Shown piece by piece: positions 1-8,639 of a stretch of 64,000 nucleotides of DNA (position 1 is its first letter; each line of letters opens with the position of its first letter). The position numbers and the translations under genes are program-made. The stretch comes from Carboxylicivirga sp. M1479. GTDB lineage: Bacteria > Bacteroidota > Bacteroidia > Bacteroidales > Marinilabiliaceae. The notes under the pieces are model-generated. The model saw only the letters and a list, made by a program, of their open reading frames with translations, was not told where the DNA came from and ran no database searches. The stretch covers positions 1-64,000 of the forward strand of contig NZ_VKDE01000024.1 of assembly GCF_007097485.1 (NCBI RefSeq), read 5' to 3'.

Positions 1-136
1 CTTAATATGAAACTTAGATTTTATCTATCTGTTTATTAAAGTTAATGCAGCAGATGGAGCTTTTTGCCTAAGTTAAAAATCACGTTTGACTCCTAATTGG
101 TTTTCTCATATTTAGGTATTCCACAAACTAACGATG

Positions 137-245
137 TGTTTATATTTTGTCTTTTAGCCACTACTTGTCCCGATTTATCGGGATGGAACTCGCCAAATTA
201 ATCATGCACCTGTGTGAGAAATTGTCATTGTGGCTTGTTTTATAT
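137..245 (+). repeat. Dispersed repeat family R1, copy 1
   Basis: About 105 bp that recurs at 42443-42553 (opposite strand) and 48990-49094. The core is the near-palindrome TCCCGATTTATCGGGA at 168-183, followed in all copies by a GGAACTCGCC-like stretch, an ATCATGC-like stretch, CCTGT and finally GGCTTGTTT/GGCTCGTTT. It lies in intergenic DNA downstream of the leftward gene ending at 417. No coding capacity is conserved. The remaining 1-416 bases hold nothing else I can recognise. Confidence 0.8.
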
Positions 246-416
246 GATTATTTCGTGCTTATGACTTGCTGATGGTGGTTTGTTTTTGATGAATTAACCC
301 ACACAATATTGTTTGTTTAGTTATAATTAATTGTAAGTATCGTTTGGAAATGTACAACAGTAGGTATTGTAATAGATGGAGTTTTTTATGGTTTTTCTAT
401 TTTAGATGAGAGGCGC

Positions 417-1058
417 TTAAATCATAAATTTCACCCCTACTATAACTCCACCTGGAGCCATTATGTCAATAAAATCCTTCGACTTTTCAGTTAGTTCGTA
501 GATGGATTTATTTTCATAAATATCATTCGTTAGTATTAGTGAGTATCCTCCGCTAAAAACAAATTTTGATTTCATACCAACTTTTAAGTTATAAGAATAA
601 ATAAAATTGATGGTTCCAATGGGATGAAGATCCATGAGAACTTCTGTTTCGATATATTCTTGAAATGCACTAAATCTGTATTTGTGTACCTCCAATGTTG
701 GTTCAAAATCGTCAATGCCTAGAGCATAGGAATAACCTAGACTAAACGATGATTTGTAGCCTATTGCACTTGAGTAAAAATTAATACCACCCGTTAATCG
801 ATAGCCCCATGTACTAATGCCTGCATTGCCATAAACCCAACAGTTTTTATATGCTTTTACTTCTGAACCAATTCCCAAACCGTAGTCGTTAATGCCGGCT
901 CCAAGTCCTAAAAAATGCGTTGGTGATGCAGCTTGATTTGAATTAATTGATTGTGATGATGCTTGTTGTTGACTACACATTAAAAAGAGCATTAATATAA
1001 ATGCTTTGTGCAATATGGTCTGGTGTTGAGTGATATTCATGTGATTGTATTTAACCAT
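417..1058 (-). CDS. Exported beta-barrel-like protein of unknown function
   Basis: 213 residues. The N-terminus has a hydrophobic stretch (about residues 17-27) ending near a Ser-Gln cleavage-like site, so the protein is probably exported. A second Met at residue 7 could be the true start. The mature part alternates Gly/aromatic-rich strands (LGLGAGINDYGLGIGSEVKA, and a final GGVIVGVKFMI ending in an amphipathic strand), as in small outer-membrane beta-barrels of Bacteroidota. I do not recognise a family. It lies 24 bp downstream of the YcxB-like gene on the same strand and may be cotranscribed with it. Confidence 0.6.
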   Translation of the reverse strand: MVKYNHMNITQHQTILHKAFILMLFLMCSQQQASSQSINSNQAASPTHFLGLGAGINDYGLGIGSEVKAYKNCWVYGNAGISTWGYRLTGGINFYSSAIGYKSSFSLGYSYALGIDDFEPTLEVHKYRFSAFQEYIETEVLMDLHPIGTINFIYSYNLKVGMKSKFVFSGGYSLILTNDIYENKSIYELTEKSKDFIDIMAPGGVIVGVKFMI

Positions 1059-1082
1059 TCGTTGGGTGGTTTTGTATATATT

Positions 1083-1595
1083 TTACCGTTTTATATGTTC
1101 GTGTAATACCTCATTAAGCTGAGTTAGTTGACTGCTTATTTTTTGCTTGGGAATGATAATCGCCGATACTGCTGTGTTATACAAAAAATAGTGGTTTGCT
1201 GATTCTTCCAGTTTTATTATGCCCTTCCAATTAATCTGTTGTTCCGATTCGGGTTGAGTATGAACAAGACCTCTGGTATCAAATTTAAGTTTGTGCATGC
1301 CTAGTATGGCACTGTTGTCGCCTTCTTCTATTAGTTTTCTCGACCTTTTAAGCGTTGATTTTATTAAATACTTTGGGAAAAATAGTATCCAAAGGATAGC
1401 AATAAAGGCCAGTATACCAATGCTTAATAAATTATACTCACCCTTCAGTATGTCGAGTGTTAGCAAAAAAGTAAATACGACAGGCATAAGGGCAGTCATC
1501 ATTAGCTTCGATCGCCGGAATTGCTTTGAGTGTTGTAAATAGCTTTTTTGTAAAGCCATCCAATCCATCATTTCAAACTTAAATTCAATTTCCAT
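1083..1595 (-). CDS. YcxB-like membrane protein
   Basis: 170 residues. A short soluble N-terminus is followed by two membrane segments around residues 31-50 and 57-76 separated by a short loop. A C-terminal region of about 80 residues has the YcxB-type pattern: a 'HKLKFDTRGLVH' strand, then a Trp in 'INWKGIIKLEES', then 'HYFLYNTAVSAIIIPK'. This architecture (two TM helices plus a PH-like beta domain) fits the YcxB family, whose function is unknown. It may be cotranscribed with the downstream exported protein (24 bp gap). Confidence 0.65.
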   Translation of the reverse strand: MEIEFKFEMMDWMALQKSYLQHSKQFRRSKLMMTALMPVVFTFLLTLDILKGEYNLLSIGILAFIAILWILFFPKYLIKSTLKRSRKLIEEGDNSAILGMHKLKFDTRGLVHTQPESEQQINWKGIIKLEESANHYFLYNTAVSAIIIPKQKISSQLTQLNEVLHEHIKR

Positions 1596-1686
1596 GTTTT
1601 TTGTAGTTTGATGTTTCTAAAACAGGGACTTGCAATGCAACAACAAGCGTGCCTTACAAATCCCTGCCTAAGAGTTTAAAAGGTTG

Positions 1687-3504
1687 TTAATCAATGCTTA
1701 TGCGCTCAATAGCAAAATTATTGCCATTCATATCTGTTTGGCTAATAGAGATAATCTCTCCATTGGAATAGAAGAGAAATTTGGGATAGCCCTTGATTAA
1801 TATCTCATCATTACGTGTTAACTCGGGGTATTTAATAATTTGTAGCGAAGTACGGTTAGACGTACCTGCGTAAATAGTATTACCATCTTTGCTAAAGGCA
1901 AAGTCAGAGAAGGACAAACTGCCACGATCTACCATGCCCTTATAGGTCATTGAGCTATTAGCGGTATACACAGCACCTTTATTACTAGTTATTGCAAATT
2001 CACCATTGCTCGATATTCTGAAAATATTTGGATCAAGAGGATGATCACCATGGTAACTATCATCTTTGTGCAACAGTATTTTACCATTGCTATCCATCTC
2101 AAGGTATTCCATGTCAACAGGACTGACACTAGTCGATATGCTTATGGTTTTATCGGTGTTAGGGATAAAACGAATACGATCACCTTCATGATCTCCGTTA
2201 CCACTAATGTTAATTCCTGTGCTTCGGGAATACGTTCTGATTGGTTGTTCCCACCATGGCGAAGGCCTAAGCGATGCCACCAGGTAGCCATTACCATTGC
2301 TGACCACACATTGTGTTGCTAAACCTGTATTAATTGATTTAACCAGATTAAAGGTGCTGGCATTATAAACCTTTATAAAGCCATTGCTATTGGGTACATA
2401 AACCTCTAAACCAAATCCATTATCGGCAACATCAATTTTACCAACTGTTTCACCTAAGCTAATGGTATTGAGTATGGTTTGCGTTTCGTAGTTAATTGAA
2501 AGTAGTTTTTGAGATGCGTTATCAATAACAAAGACAATAGGTTCGCTGGGGTGATGTACCGCATCTGAAATAGCATTGTAATAGATTTTGCCTGCTGGTT
2601 CTATCACTTGTATCTTATTACTATTTCTAGTTTGTTCGTCGCTATTAGAAACTCTGATATAGTAATATACTTCACTGGCAAAAGGAGGTAAATCATCGGT
2701 GTAGCTTAGCGTTGTAATTTCGTTAAAGGATGCAATGACATGTCCTTCACCATCCTTCGTTGTTGACCTTAAAACTTCATATCGTTTGAAATCATCAAAG
2801 CCATATTTCTTCCACTGTAAGTGTACTGACCCTGATGTGGCAACTGCCGACTCTAAAGTGATGTTGCCTGGTGCCATGGTTGATACAGTAATTATTTTTG
2901 AAGTTGAATAGCCATCGGCATCTGTTGCTTTAATAGTAATTTCATGCAAACCTCTTGATAAGTTTGCGGTTTCAAATTTAACATTGTTAGAGGCATCAGG
3001 GTGCGTTTCTACCAGTGTTCCATCCAGGTTACTCGATATTATTACATCTAGCTCATTTGCAGGTGTGTCGCTATCGGTAATAGTGAGCGAAAACACAATG
3101 TTTTCATTTAAAGAAAAGTTAGCGGGATAAGCTGGTAGAATAACTTCTATCTCTGGAGTGAATCCAGTGGTAACACCCTGCTCGATGTACAGAGTAATGG
3201 ATTTTAAAGAGTCGGCCATAACTCTAACAACTTGTTTGCCCGATCCATAACCATCTAGATTGGCGTATACCTCATACGAGGCTGGCTCTATATCGGTTAA
3301 TAATACGGAGCCAAATCCATCGGTGACGCCTTGCTGTGAAGGAGGCACCGTAAAAATATTGGCTCCTTCAATGGGTACATGCGAATAATTATAGCCGGCA
3401 TAAACGGTGACGTAAAGGTCGCCATTGTTTATTGTCAGGTCATCTTTTTTACAACTCCCTACCGCTAGAATTAAGCTTAGTATGAGAAATAACTTTGTTT
3501 TCAT
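1687..3504 (-). CDS. Surface lipoprotein with carboxypeptidase-like, FN3 and beta-propeller-like regions
   Basis: 605 residues. A lipobox ends at Cys18 (AVGSC) and is followed by KKDD, an acidic stretch of the kind that directs Bacteroidota lipoproteins to the cell surface. Residues about 25-115 look like a carboxypeptidase-regulatory/PEGA-type beta domain ('YVTVYAGYNYSHVPIEGANI'). About 120-210 is an Ig-like region, and about 213-300 a fibronectin type III domain ('VHLQWKKYGFDDFKRYEVLR'). The rest has repeated YVTN/WD40-like strands ('VFVIDNASQKLLSINYETQT', 'DFAFSKDGNTIYAGTSN'). A binding or scaffolding role outside the cell is inferred. The substrate is unknown. Confidence 0.65.
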   Translation of the reverse strand: MKTKLFLILSLILAVGSCKKDDLTINNGDLYVTVYAGYNYSHVPIEGANIFTVPPSQQGVTDGFGSVLLTDIEPASYEVYANLDGYGSGKQVVRVMADSLKSITLYIEQGVTTGFTPEIEVILPAYPANFSLNENIVFSLTITDSDTPANELDVIISSNLDGTLVETHPDASNNVKFETANLSRGLHEITIKATDADGYSTSKIITVSTMAPGNITLESAVATSGSVHLQWKKYGFDDFKRYEVLRSTTKDGEGHVIASFNEITTLSYTDDLPPFASEVYYYIRVSNSDEQTRNSNKIQVIEPAGKIYYNAISDAVHHPSEPIVFVIDNASQKLLSINYETQTILNTISLGETVGKIDVADNGFGLEVYVPNSNGFIKVYNASTFNLVKSINTGLATQCVVSNGNGYLVASLRPSPWWEQPIRTYSRSTGINISGNGDHEGDRIRFIPNTDKTISISTSVSPVDMEYLEMDSNGKILLHKDDSYHGDHPLDPNIFRISSNGEFAITSNKGAVYTANSSMTYKGMVDRGSLSFSDFAFSKDGNTIYAGTSNRTSLQIIKYPELTRNDEILIKGYPKFLFYSNGEIISISQTDMNGNNFAIERISID

Positions 3505-4099
3505 TGCTACTTATTTGCGTTAAATATTAGTGTTCATATTATAGCCCACTTAACGAAGTATCCCACATTTCGTGTGTTTAAGTGTGCTTTATGTCCCGAA
3601 TAGAGCATCTAAAATATAATTTATAATTTAATTGATGCGATGTTGTTGATAAATAACCTTTATCTGTTGATGGAATTGTTTGGTGTAATTGTTAGAGGAT
3701 TAACGGGTAACTGTAGTTGTAAAATGGTAAGGTGTACCTTTATTGTGGTGGTTGTTTTTGGTATATTTTGTAAGTTTACTAAGTGGCTGTAAATCAGACG
3801 CACTTGGGTATAATAAAAAACATGCTTACGAAATTTAAAAGCGTCACTATGTTTTTAGTAAAAAATGCTTATGTTTTGGTAGAAACGTAAGCACGTTTTT
3901 TTTGACAGAAGGCAAGGTTTTCATTTTTTGGAGAAAAAGGATAAGCCTCTGTGTCTTGAGTATGGAAGGTTGATTGCCTTCTCAGATGGGGTTCCATCCT
4001 CGTATCAGCTTTATAGCTTCAAATGTCCCTTCTTCTTCGTTGAAACCGTCTTTTCACTGATTTTTAATGCTTCGAAACCTAGTTTCGAATGGTGAATGA
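3505..4099. other. 595-bp intergenic region with a spaced inverted repeat
   Basis: No open frame with coding character. It is AT-rich and separates two leftward lipoprotein genes. AGAAGGCAA (3907-3915) and TTGCCTTCT (3974-3982) form a perfect 9-bp inverted repeat 58 bp apart. The R3 palindrome sits at the right end. The upstream part should contain the promoter of the 605-residue lipoprotein gene, but I see no convincing TAnnTTTG element. Confidence 0.4.
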
Positions 4100-4100
4100 T
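4070..4100 (+). repeat. Short palindromic repeat R3, copy 1
   Basis: TTCGAAAC-CTA-GTTTCGAA (4071-4089) is a perfect 8-bp inverted repeat with a 3-nt spacer, followed by TGGTGAATGATT. Nearly the same 31 bp occurs at 8472-8503. This copy runs into the stop codon of the leftward leucine-rich-repeat gene, so it would form a hairpin at the end of that transcript. No T-run is seen. Confidence 0.65.
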
Positions 4101-4996
4101 TACTTACAATCGCTGTTCAATACCTGATAGTCTGATAAGGAAACTGAAGGTATTTTTTGTTGCTCGTGTACCTTGATACAGGTTAATAAAGGATTTCTGT
4201 CTATACGTAAATCTAGCAGTTTGAGGTTATGGCTAAGGTCCAGACTACCCAATAAATTGCTTGATCCGTACAGGTGAGTCAATTGAGTATTGCTGTTGAG
4301 GTTTAGGTCCACTAACTGGTTGTCCGATATTAGCAAGGTTTCGAGTTGAGTATTACTGCTCAAATCAATATTTCTTAGCTTGTTACTGCTTAAAAGAATG
4401 TTGGTAAGTTGTGGGGCATCTTTAATATAAATGTTCGTGAGTAGGTTATGACTCATGTGTAATACTTCAAGTGTGGCGTTATCAATGGTTAAGGTCTCAA
4501 AGTCATTCCACGACAGCTCTAGCTCTTTTAACAGGGTGGCCTTGGACAAGCCTGTGATCGACCCAAGTTGGTTCGACATTAAATCCACTAACTGTAACTT
4601 GGTATTGTTGTTCAGGTCAATACTACTAAGTTTATTGCCAAGCAGGTAAACAGTGTCGAGCTGTGTGTTGTTCGATAGGTCCACTACCTCTAGTTGATGG
4701 CCAGCAGCCGATAGCCATGTGAGATTAACAAAGCCTTCAATGCCACTTAAGTCACTAATGTCGCCGAAATGAGCCACCTGGTTTAAATCCAAATGTGTCA
4801 CCTTTTCTGCATCGCTCCTGAGGATTTGTTGGTTAATCAAGCCGTCGGAATCGATGCCTTGTTCCACTAATTTTGTTTCAAAATGCTCATCCGGTACTTT
4901 CACGTACATACTGTCGGTAAGTGGGTTTTTATCATCGCTTGAACAGGCTGTAATAATCACTATAATGAGTACAATTAATGGGTAGGTCAATTTCAT
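4100..4996 (-). CDS. Leucine-rich-repeat lipoprotein
   Basis: 298 residues. The lipobox ends at Cys18 (IITAC) with SSDDKN following, a surface-lipoprotein-like acidic start. After a short linker (about residues 30-75) come roughly nine repeats of about 21 residues with the pattern LxxLxLSxNxL ('NTQLDTVYLLGNKLSSIDLN', 'LETLLISDNQLVDLNLN'), close to the internalin/SDS22 type. The last repeat is capped by a 'NPLLTCIKV' motif common in Bacteroidota LRR proteins. A protein- or polymer-binding role at the cell surface is inferred. It is apparently a single-gene unit. Confidence 0.75.
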   Translation of the reverse strand: MKLTYPLIVLIIVIITACSSDDKNPLTDSMYVKVPDEHFETKLVEQGIDSDGLINQQILRSDAEKVTHLDLNQVAHFGDISDLSGIEGFVNLTWLSAAGHQLEVVDLSNNTQLDTVYLLGNKLSSIDLNNNTKLQLVDLMSNQLGSITGLSKATLLKELELSWNDFETLTIDNATLEVLHMSHNLLTNIYIKDAPQLTNILLSSNKLRNIDLSSNTQLETLLISDNQLVDLNLNSNTQLTHLYGSSNLLGSLDLSHNLKLLDLRIDRNPLLTCIKVHEQQKIPSVSLSDYQVLNSDCK

Positions 4997-5194
4997 AGTT
5001 TAAAGGTTTTATTCGTAGTGGTGTATTATTAAACAAGTAAGACCACCAATAGCATTTAATGTTCAATGCATAGACGTTTATTAACGATTGTTTACCAGTG
5101 ATCGAGCTACCTGTTGGTTTATCCAGCTCAACTACCTATCTAGGAAAAGCAGGATACATACATTGTAATATTCGAATTAGCTTTCTTTTAATTT

Positions 5195-5704
5195 TTAGTA
5201 ACCTGAAATTTTGTCGATGCGAATTTCGTGGGCTTTATCTAGCAATATGACTGGCACATTATTAAGGTTGATTGAATAGCTTATCAGCGTGGATCCATTG
5301 CTAACGTGTTTAACATCATTTAGCTCGAGTCGTGTTACTAGCAGAGCTTGTCCTTGCGCATCGTATAAGTTAAATTGGTAATAGTTTTTAGGTCTTCCTT
5401 TTACTTTAACTTTCTTTTCACTAATGCCTGAAGTGCTTATTAACTCGAGCCACCAGGTTTCCATTCCATAGCCATAACCATAGCCGTCTTCAACGCCGGA
5501 ATAATAATTATACCTCGAATGACCTCGTTTAACCATTAGCTGCGATTGCACTGGTAGTTGAATGTTGGCACTGGTAAAAATGTAATTGGTTTTGATAGCA
5601 CCTACCTTTTCGAGTAGGGATTGTGAGTGAGTGTTTAAACTGCTGGTAAGGATGAAAATGAATACTAGAGCTGGATACAAGCGAGTGGAGTTAAGATTTT
5701 TCAT
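5195..5704 (-). CDS. Secreted protein of unknown function
   Basis: 169 residues with an N-terminal signal peptide (hydrophobic about residues 11-22, ending SLNTHSQS). The mature part is beta-rich and contains a Gly/Tyr-rich segment ('GVEDGYGYGYGMETWW') followed by strands with alternating charged and hydrophobic residues. I do not recognise a family. It stands alone between two unrelated leftward genes. Confidence 0.5.
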   Translation of the reverse strand: MKNLNSTRLYPALVFIFILTSSLNTHSQSLLEKVGAIKTNYIFTSANIQLPVQSQLMVKRGHSRYNYYSGVEDGYGYGYGMETWWLELISTSGISEKKVKVKGRPKNYYQFNLYDAQGQALLVTRLELNDVKHVSNGSTLISYSINLNNVPVILLDKAHEIRIDKISGY

Positions 5705-6127
5705 AGTTGTTAAGTTATAGTTGATTTAAGTATGGGTCGAAACCGACAAAAATCAAGCCATGCCCCTTGTGATAACATTTGAAACAATGTTGTCCAACAT
5801 TAATTTTAATAATTGAGCTATCCACCCAAACCGGACTTACTTTTTTTGATATAAAATGATAAGGATAAAAGGTCAAGGCTACATTTTAAATAACTGCCTT
5901 ATTAGTTCTTATTGCGTCAACCTTTTAAAAGTATTCATGATTTCCACTCCGATTCAATTTACCTCAAGCTTAAGTGCGGCCGAGCGATTTAAGAATCAAG
6001 TTCGGAACTTCTCGGTCTCACTAAAGCTTTCGAGAAAACTAAAGCTATTTAAAATTAAGACCTAATACAATACGTCTGGAACAAATCTCTCAAAACGAAC
6101 TAAAGGCGCGTTTTGAATAGAACGGTA
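5705..6127. other. 423-bp intergenic region
   Basis: No supported gene. A 69-codon open frame here has no recognisable start context or domain. CAAAACG (6091-6097) and CGTTTTG (6109-6115) form a small inverted repeat just beyond the end of the leftward acyltransferase gene. It could weakly terminate that transcript, but it lacks a clear T-run. Confidence 0.3.
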
Positions 6128-7171
6128 TTATAAGCCTGTTACGAATCCAATCCTTTTGTACTTGCCATACTTTAAATCTGTTTGTCTGGCCTCTATTAGA
6201 TAGTTAATTACGATAATTAAAAGGTAGAAAATAAGTAATTGTACGGTAAAAATCCACCATTGAAACGAGCTGGGATCTTGGATATAAGGGAAGAAAAAGT
6301 ACTTTATTATGACGATATGCACAAAATAAATAAAAAGGGATTTCCTGCCGATGGATGATAGTAAATTTTGTTGTTTCCAGGTTGTGCTAACTAATGGAAT
6401 GAGTAAACAATATAAACCTAATAGTAAGAGGTAAAAGATACCTTTTACTGGATAAAAAAGTTCAGTATATCCAATTCTAAACGCTTGAATGTTTGTACTC
6501 TCTTGGGTTAAAAGAATAAACACACTTGTTACTATACTGGCGATACCCAATAGGTAGCAATAGCTTTTAAAACGTTTTAAAAACTTACGGTATTTTGCAA
6601 TTAAATAGCCCGTAATAGCTACGCCTGCCCATGGTAATATCGGAAACCAACCACTGATTACAGCTTGCTTGATAGCTGTAATAATCGATAATTGCTTAAT
6701 AGCAAATACTGACAAGGTACTCATCTCAAACTGATGGTATTTTAATAGTAGCAGGTTCAAAAAGAATAAGGCAGTAACTATAATAAGTTGATAACTTAAA
6801 GAGAACGACCGAATACTAACAATAAGTGCTAATGAAAAAGCAATTAAGTAAAGAACATCGAATGTGTAGAAAGGAAGAATCTGCCATACCAAAGCATCAA
6901 TAATGATTGCAACAACCAGAATTTGAATAACCCTTATCAGTATTTGTTTGGCTGACTTACCAGCTTCTTCAGCCAGGTACAAGGATACACCACTTAGAAA
7001 TATAAACAAGGGTGCGGCCACTGAAAACAGTATTCTCAAACCCATTGGGCAGTAGTTCGAGGGGGCTAAATAGGGCCATGAATTGGCCGCTATCATAATT
7101 ATTATTGCAAAACCTCTGATGCTGTCAATTAGGGTATTACGAACTACTGGAGGGATTATGTCACTACTCAT
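6128..7171 (-). CDS. DUF1624/heparan-alpha-glucosaminide N-acetyltransferase-like membrane acyltransferase
   Basis: 347 residues with about ten membrane helices. The N-terminus 'NTLIDSIRGFAIIIMIAANS' carries the D-x-x-R-G signature of membrane acyltransferases, and 'PLFIFLSGVSLYLAEE' in helix 2 is typical of the DUF1624/HGSNAT group. A later 'SIGRKSLFIYFVHIVIIKYF' segment matches the conserved helix with a His in this superfamily. Such proteins transfer acyl groups across the membrane to glycans or cell-envelope polymers. The substrate cannot be read from the sequence. A (TTTG)10 microsatellite lies about 100 bp upstream of its start. Confidence 0.75.
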   Translation of the reverse strand: MSSDIIPPVVRNTLIDSIRGFAIIIMIAANSWPYLAPSNYCPMGLRILFSVAAPLFIFLSGVSLYLAEEAGKSAKQILIRVIQILVVAIIIDALVWQILPFYTFDVLYLIAFSLALIVSIRSFSLSYQLIIVTALFFLNLLLLKYHQFEMSTLSVFAIKQLSIITAIKQAVISGWFPILPWAGVAITGYLIAKYRKFLKRFKSYCYLLGIASIVTSVFILLTQESTNIQAFRIGYTELFYPVKGIFYLLLLGLYCLLIPLVSTTWKQQNLLSSIGRKSLFIYFVHIVIIKYFFFPYIQDPSSFQWWIFTVQLLIFYLLIIVINYLIEARQTDLKYGKYKRIGFVTGL

Positions 7172-7269
7172 GTTGTCGGATTTTCTATTGTTCAGCAGTT
7201 AAGTTATTAATAATGTTTCACTTAGAGGTATGTGTTTGATGAATAACCTTTTTGTATTGATGAACATGC

Positions 7270-7309
7270 TTTGTTTGTTTGTTTGTTTGTTTGTTTGTTT
7301 GTTTGTTTG
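7270..7309 (+). repeat. (TTTG)10 tetranucleotide microsatellite
   Basis: Ten perfect TTTG units in the 333-bp region between the divergent acyltransferase (start 7171) and SBF transporter (start 7505) genes, followed by the imperfect continuation TTTAGTTTG. The unit equals the TTTG used in Bacteroidota promoter elements. Tetranucleotide tracts of this length are prone to slipped-strand length change, so it may vary among cells. An 82-codon open frame through it on the minus strand encodes only NKQT repeats and is not a credible gene. Confidence 0.9.
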
Positions 7310-7504
7310 TTTAGTTTGTGAGTTGATAAAGAGGTGCTTAAGTATAGCGTTATATTTGGTTTTATATAATGCCGATTTAATGTCGGAATGGCCTTTGGTT
7401 CGAATACCACCCTACGACTTTTTCGTTTATTATTGGCATTAACGATTGGTATAATTTGCAACTCTCTCAATAAATAATCAGCTTTACGTGGTTTTTAAAA
7501 GTAA

Positions 7505-8440
7505 ATGATGTTGGAGGGTATTGAAGTACTAGATGAGTTGAGGTTAAATTTTAATGAAGAAGGTCTTATGGCTTTAAATTTTACCTTGTTCTTCGTCATG
7601 TTTGGGATAGCACTCGAAATAAAAGTTGCACACTTTAAGCAGGTTTTTGTTAAACCTAAGGCGGTTATGGTCGGTTTTTTTACACAGTTTATTCTACTGC
7701 CAGCTCTTACCTTTGTTATTATATGGCTGATGGGCGCCTATTTATCGGCCGGGGTAGCACTGGGCATGATACTGGTTGCTGCCTGTCCCGGAGGTAATAT
7801 CTCTAATTTTGTATCGTCAATGGCCAAAGGTAATGCGGCCTTATCTGTAAGTCTAACGGCTATTGCCACCATCCTCGCCATCTTCCTTACTCCTTTAAAC
7901 TTTGGTTTCTGGGGCAGTATGTACAGCAGTACAACACCTTTAGTAGTGCCTATTGAAATAGAGTCGCTTGAAATGTTTAAGACGGTGCTTTTGCTGGTGG
8001 GTATGCCCATTGTGTTGGGCATGCTTTTTAATTATCGCTTTGCTAGGCTTACCGAAAAGATAAAGAAGCCCATAAAGTTCATGTCCATCATCATATTCGC
8101 ATTCTATGTGATTATTGCTTTTGCCAACAATTTCAATCATTTTATGGGATACATACACTATGTGTTTTTATTGGTTTTAGTGCATAATGTAGTGGCTCTG
8201 CTCACAGGTTATGGTACGGCATCACTGTTTAAGTTGGGACACAAAAACCGACGTACCATCACCATCGAGACAGGAATTCAAAACAGTGGTTTGGCTTTAG
8301 TGCTTATTTTTAATCCAAGTATTTTTCCACCTGAGTTAGGTACTGGTGGTATGGCTTTGATTGCTGGTTGGTGGGGTATTTGGCACATAATATCTGGTTT
8401 GGCAATTGCTTTCTATTGGTCGAAACAATCTTTGGCTTAA
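7505..8440 (+). CDS. Bile acid:sodium symporter family (SBF/BASS) transporter
   Basis: 311 residues with nine to ten hydrophobic helices. The family signature is clear: 'FVMFGIALEIKVAHFKQV' early, 'VAACPGGNISNFVSSMAKGN' in the middle (the Na+/substrate-binding crossover region), and 'TIETGIQNSGLALVLIF' near the C-terminus, which matches the ETGxQNxxLA motif. Homologues move organic anions with Na+. The true substrate (steroid, keto-acid or other) is not predictable. A second Met directly follows the first. It precedes the two-component system by 200 bp. Confidence 0.85.
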   Translation: MMLEGIEVLDELRLNFNEEGLMALNFTLFFVMFGIALEIKVAHFKQVFVKPKAVMVGFFTQFILLPALTFVIIWLMGAYLSAGVALGMILVAACPGGNISNFVSSMAKGNAALSVSLTAIATILAIFLTPLNFGFWGSMYSSTTPLVVPIEIESLEMFKTVLLLVGMPIVLGMLFNYRFARLTEKIKKPIKFMSIIIFAFYVIIAFANNFNHFMGYIHYVFLLVLVHNVVALLTGYGTASLFKLGHKNRRTITIETGIQNSGLALVLIFNPSIFPPELGTGGMALIAGWWGIWHIISGLAIAFYWSKQSLA

Positions 8441-8471
8441 GGAGCTGATTATGTAATTCTTGTTTTCAATA

Positions 8472-8503
8472 GTTCGAAACCTTGTTTCGAGTGGCGAATG
8501 ATT
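8472..8503 (+). repeat. Short palindromic repeat R3, copy 2
   Basis: TTCGAAAC-CTT-GTTTCGAG followed by TGGCGAATGATT matches the copy at 4070-4100 at about 28 of 31 positions. It lies about 30 bp after the stop codon of the SBF transporter gene, so both copies of R3 sit at the 3' end of a gene. Confidence 0.65.
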
Positions 8504-8639
8504 TGATACCTCAAGTAAGCTATGGCCTCTTGAAAGATAGCTTATTAAAATAGTTGCTAAACGAAGCTCCTATTACTTTAAAATTTCATCACATTAAATA
8601 TGTTGTTAATTTTACCTTTCGTCTATACACAATAATGGC

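Noticed and set aside
5856-6065. 69-codon open frame in an intergenic region
   Set aside because: No recognisable domain or signal peptide, low-complexity C-terminus, and no promoter or ribosome-binding context; probably chance.
7222-7470. 82-codon minus-strand frame through the TTTG tract
   Set aside because: Its only notable feature is the NKQT repeat encoded by the microsatellite. No protein-like composition on either side.
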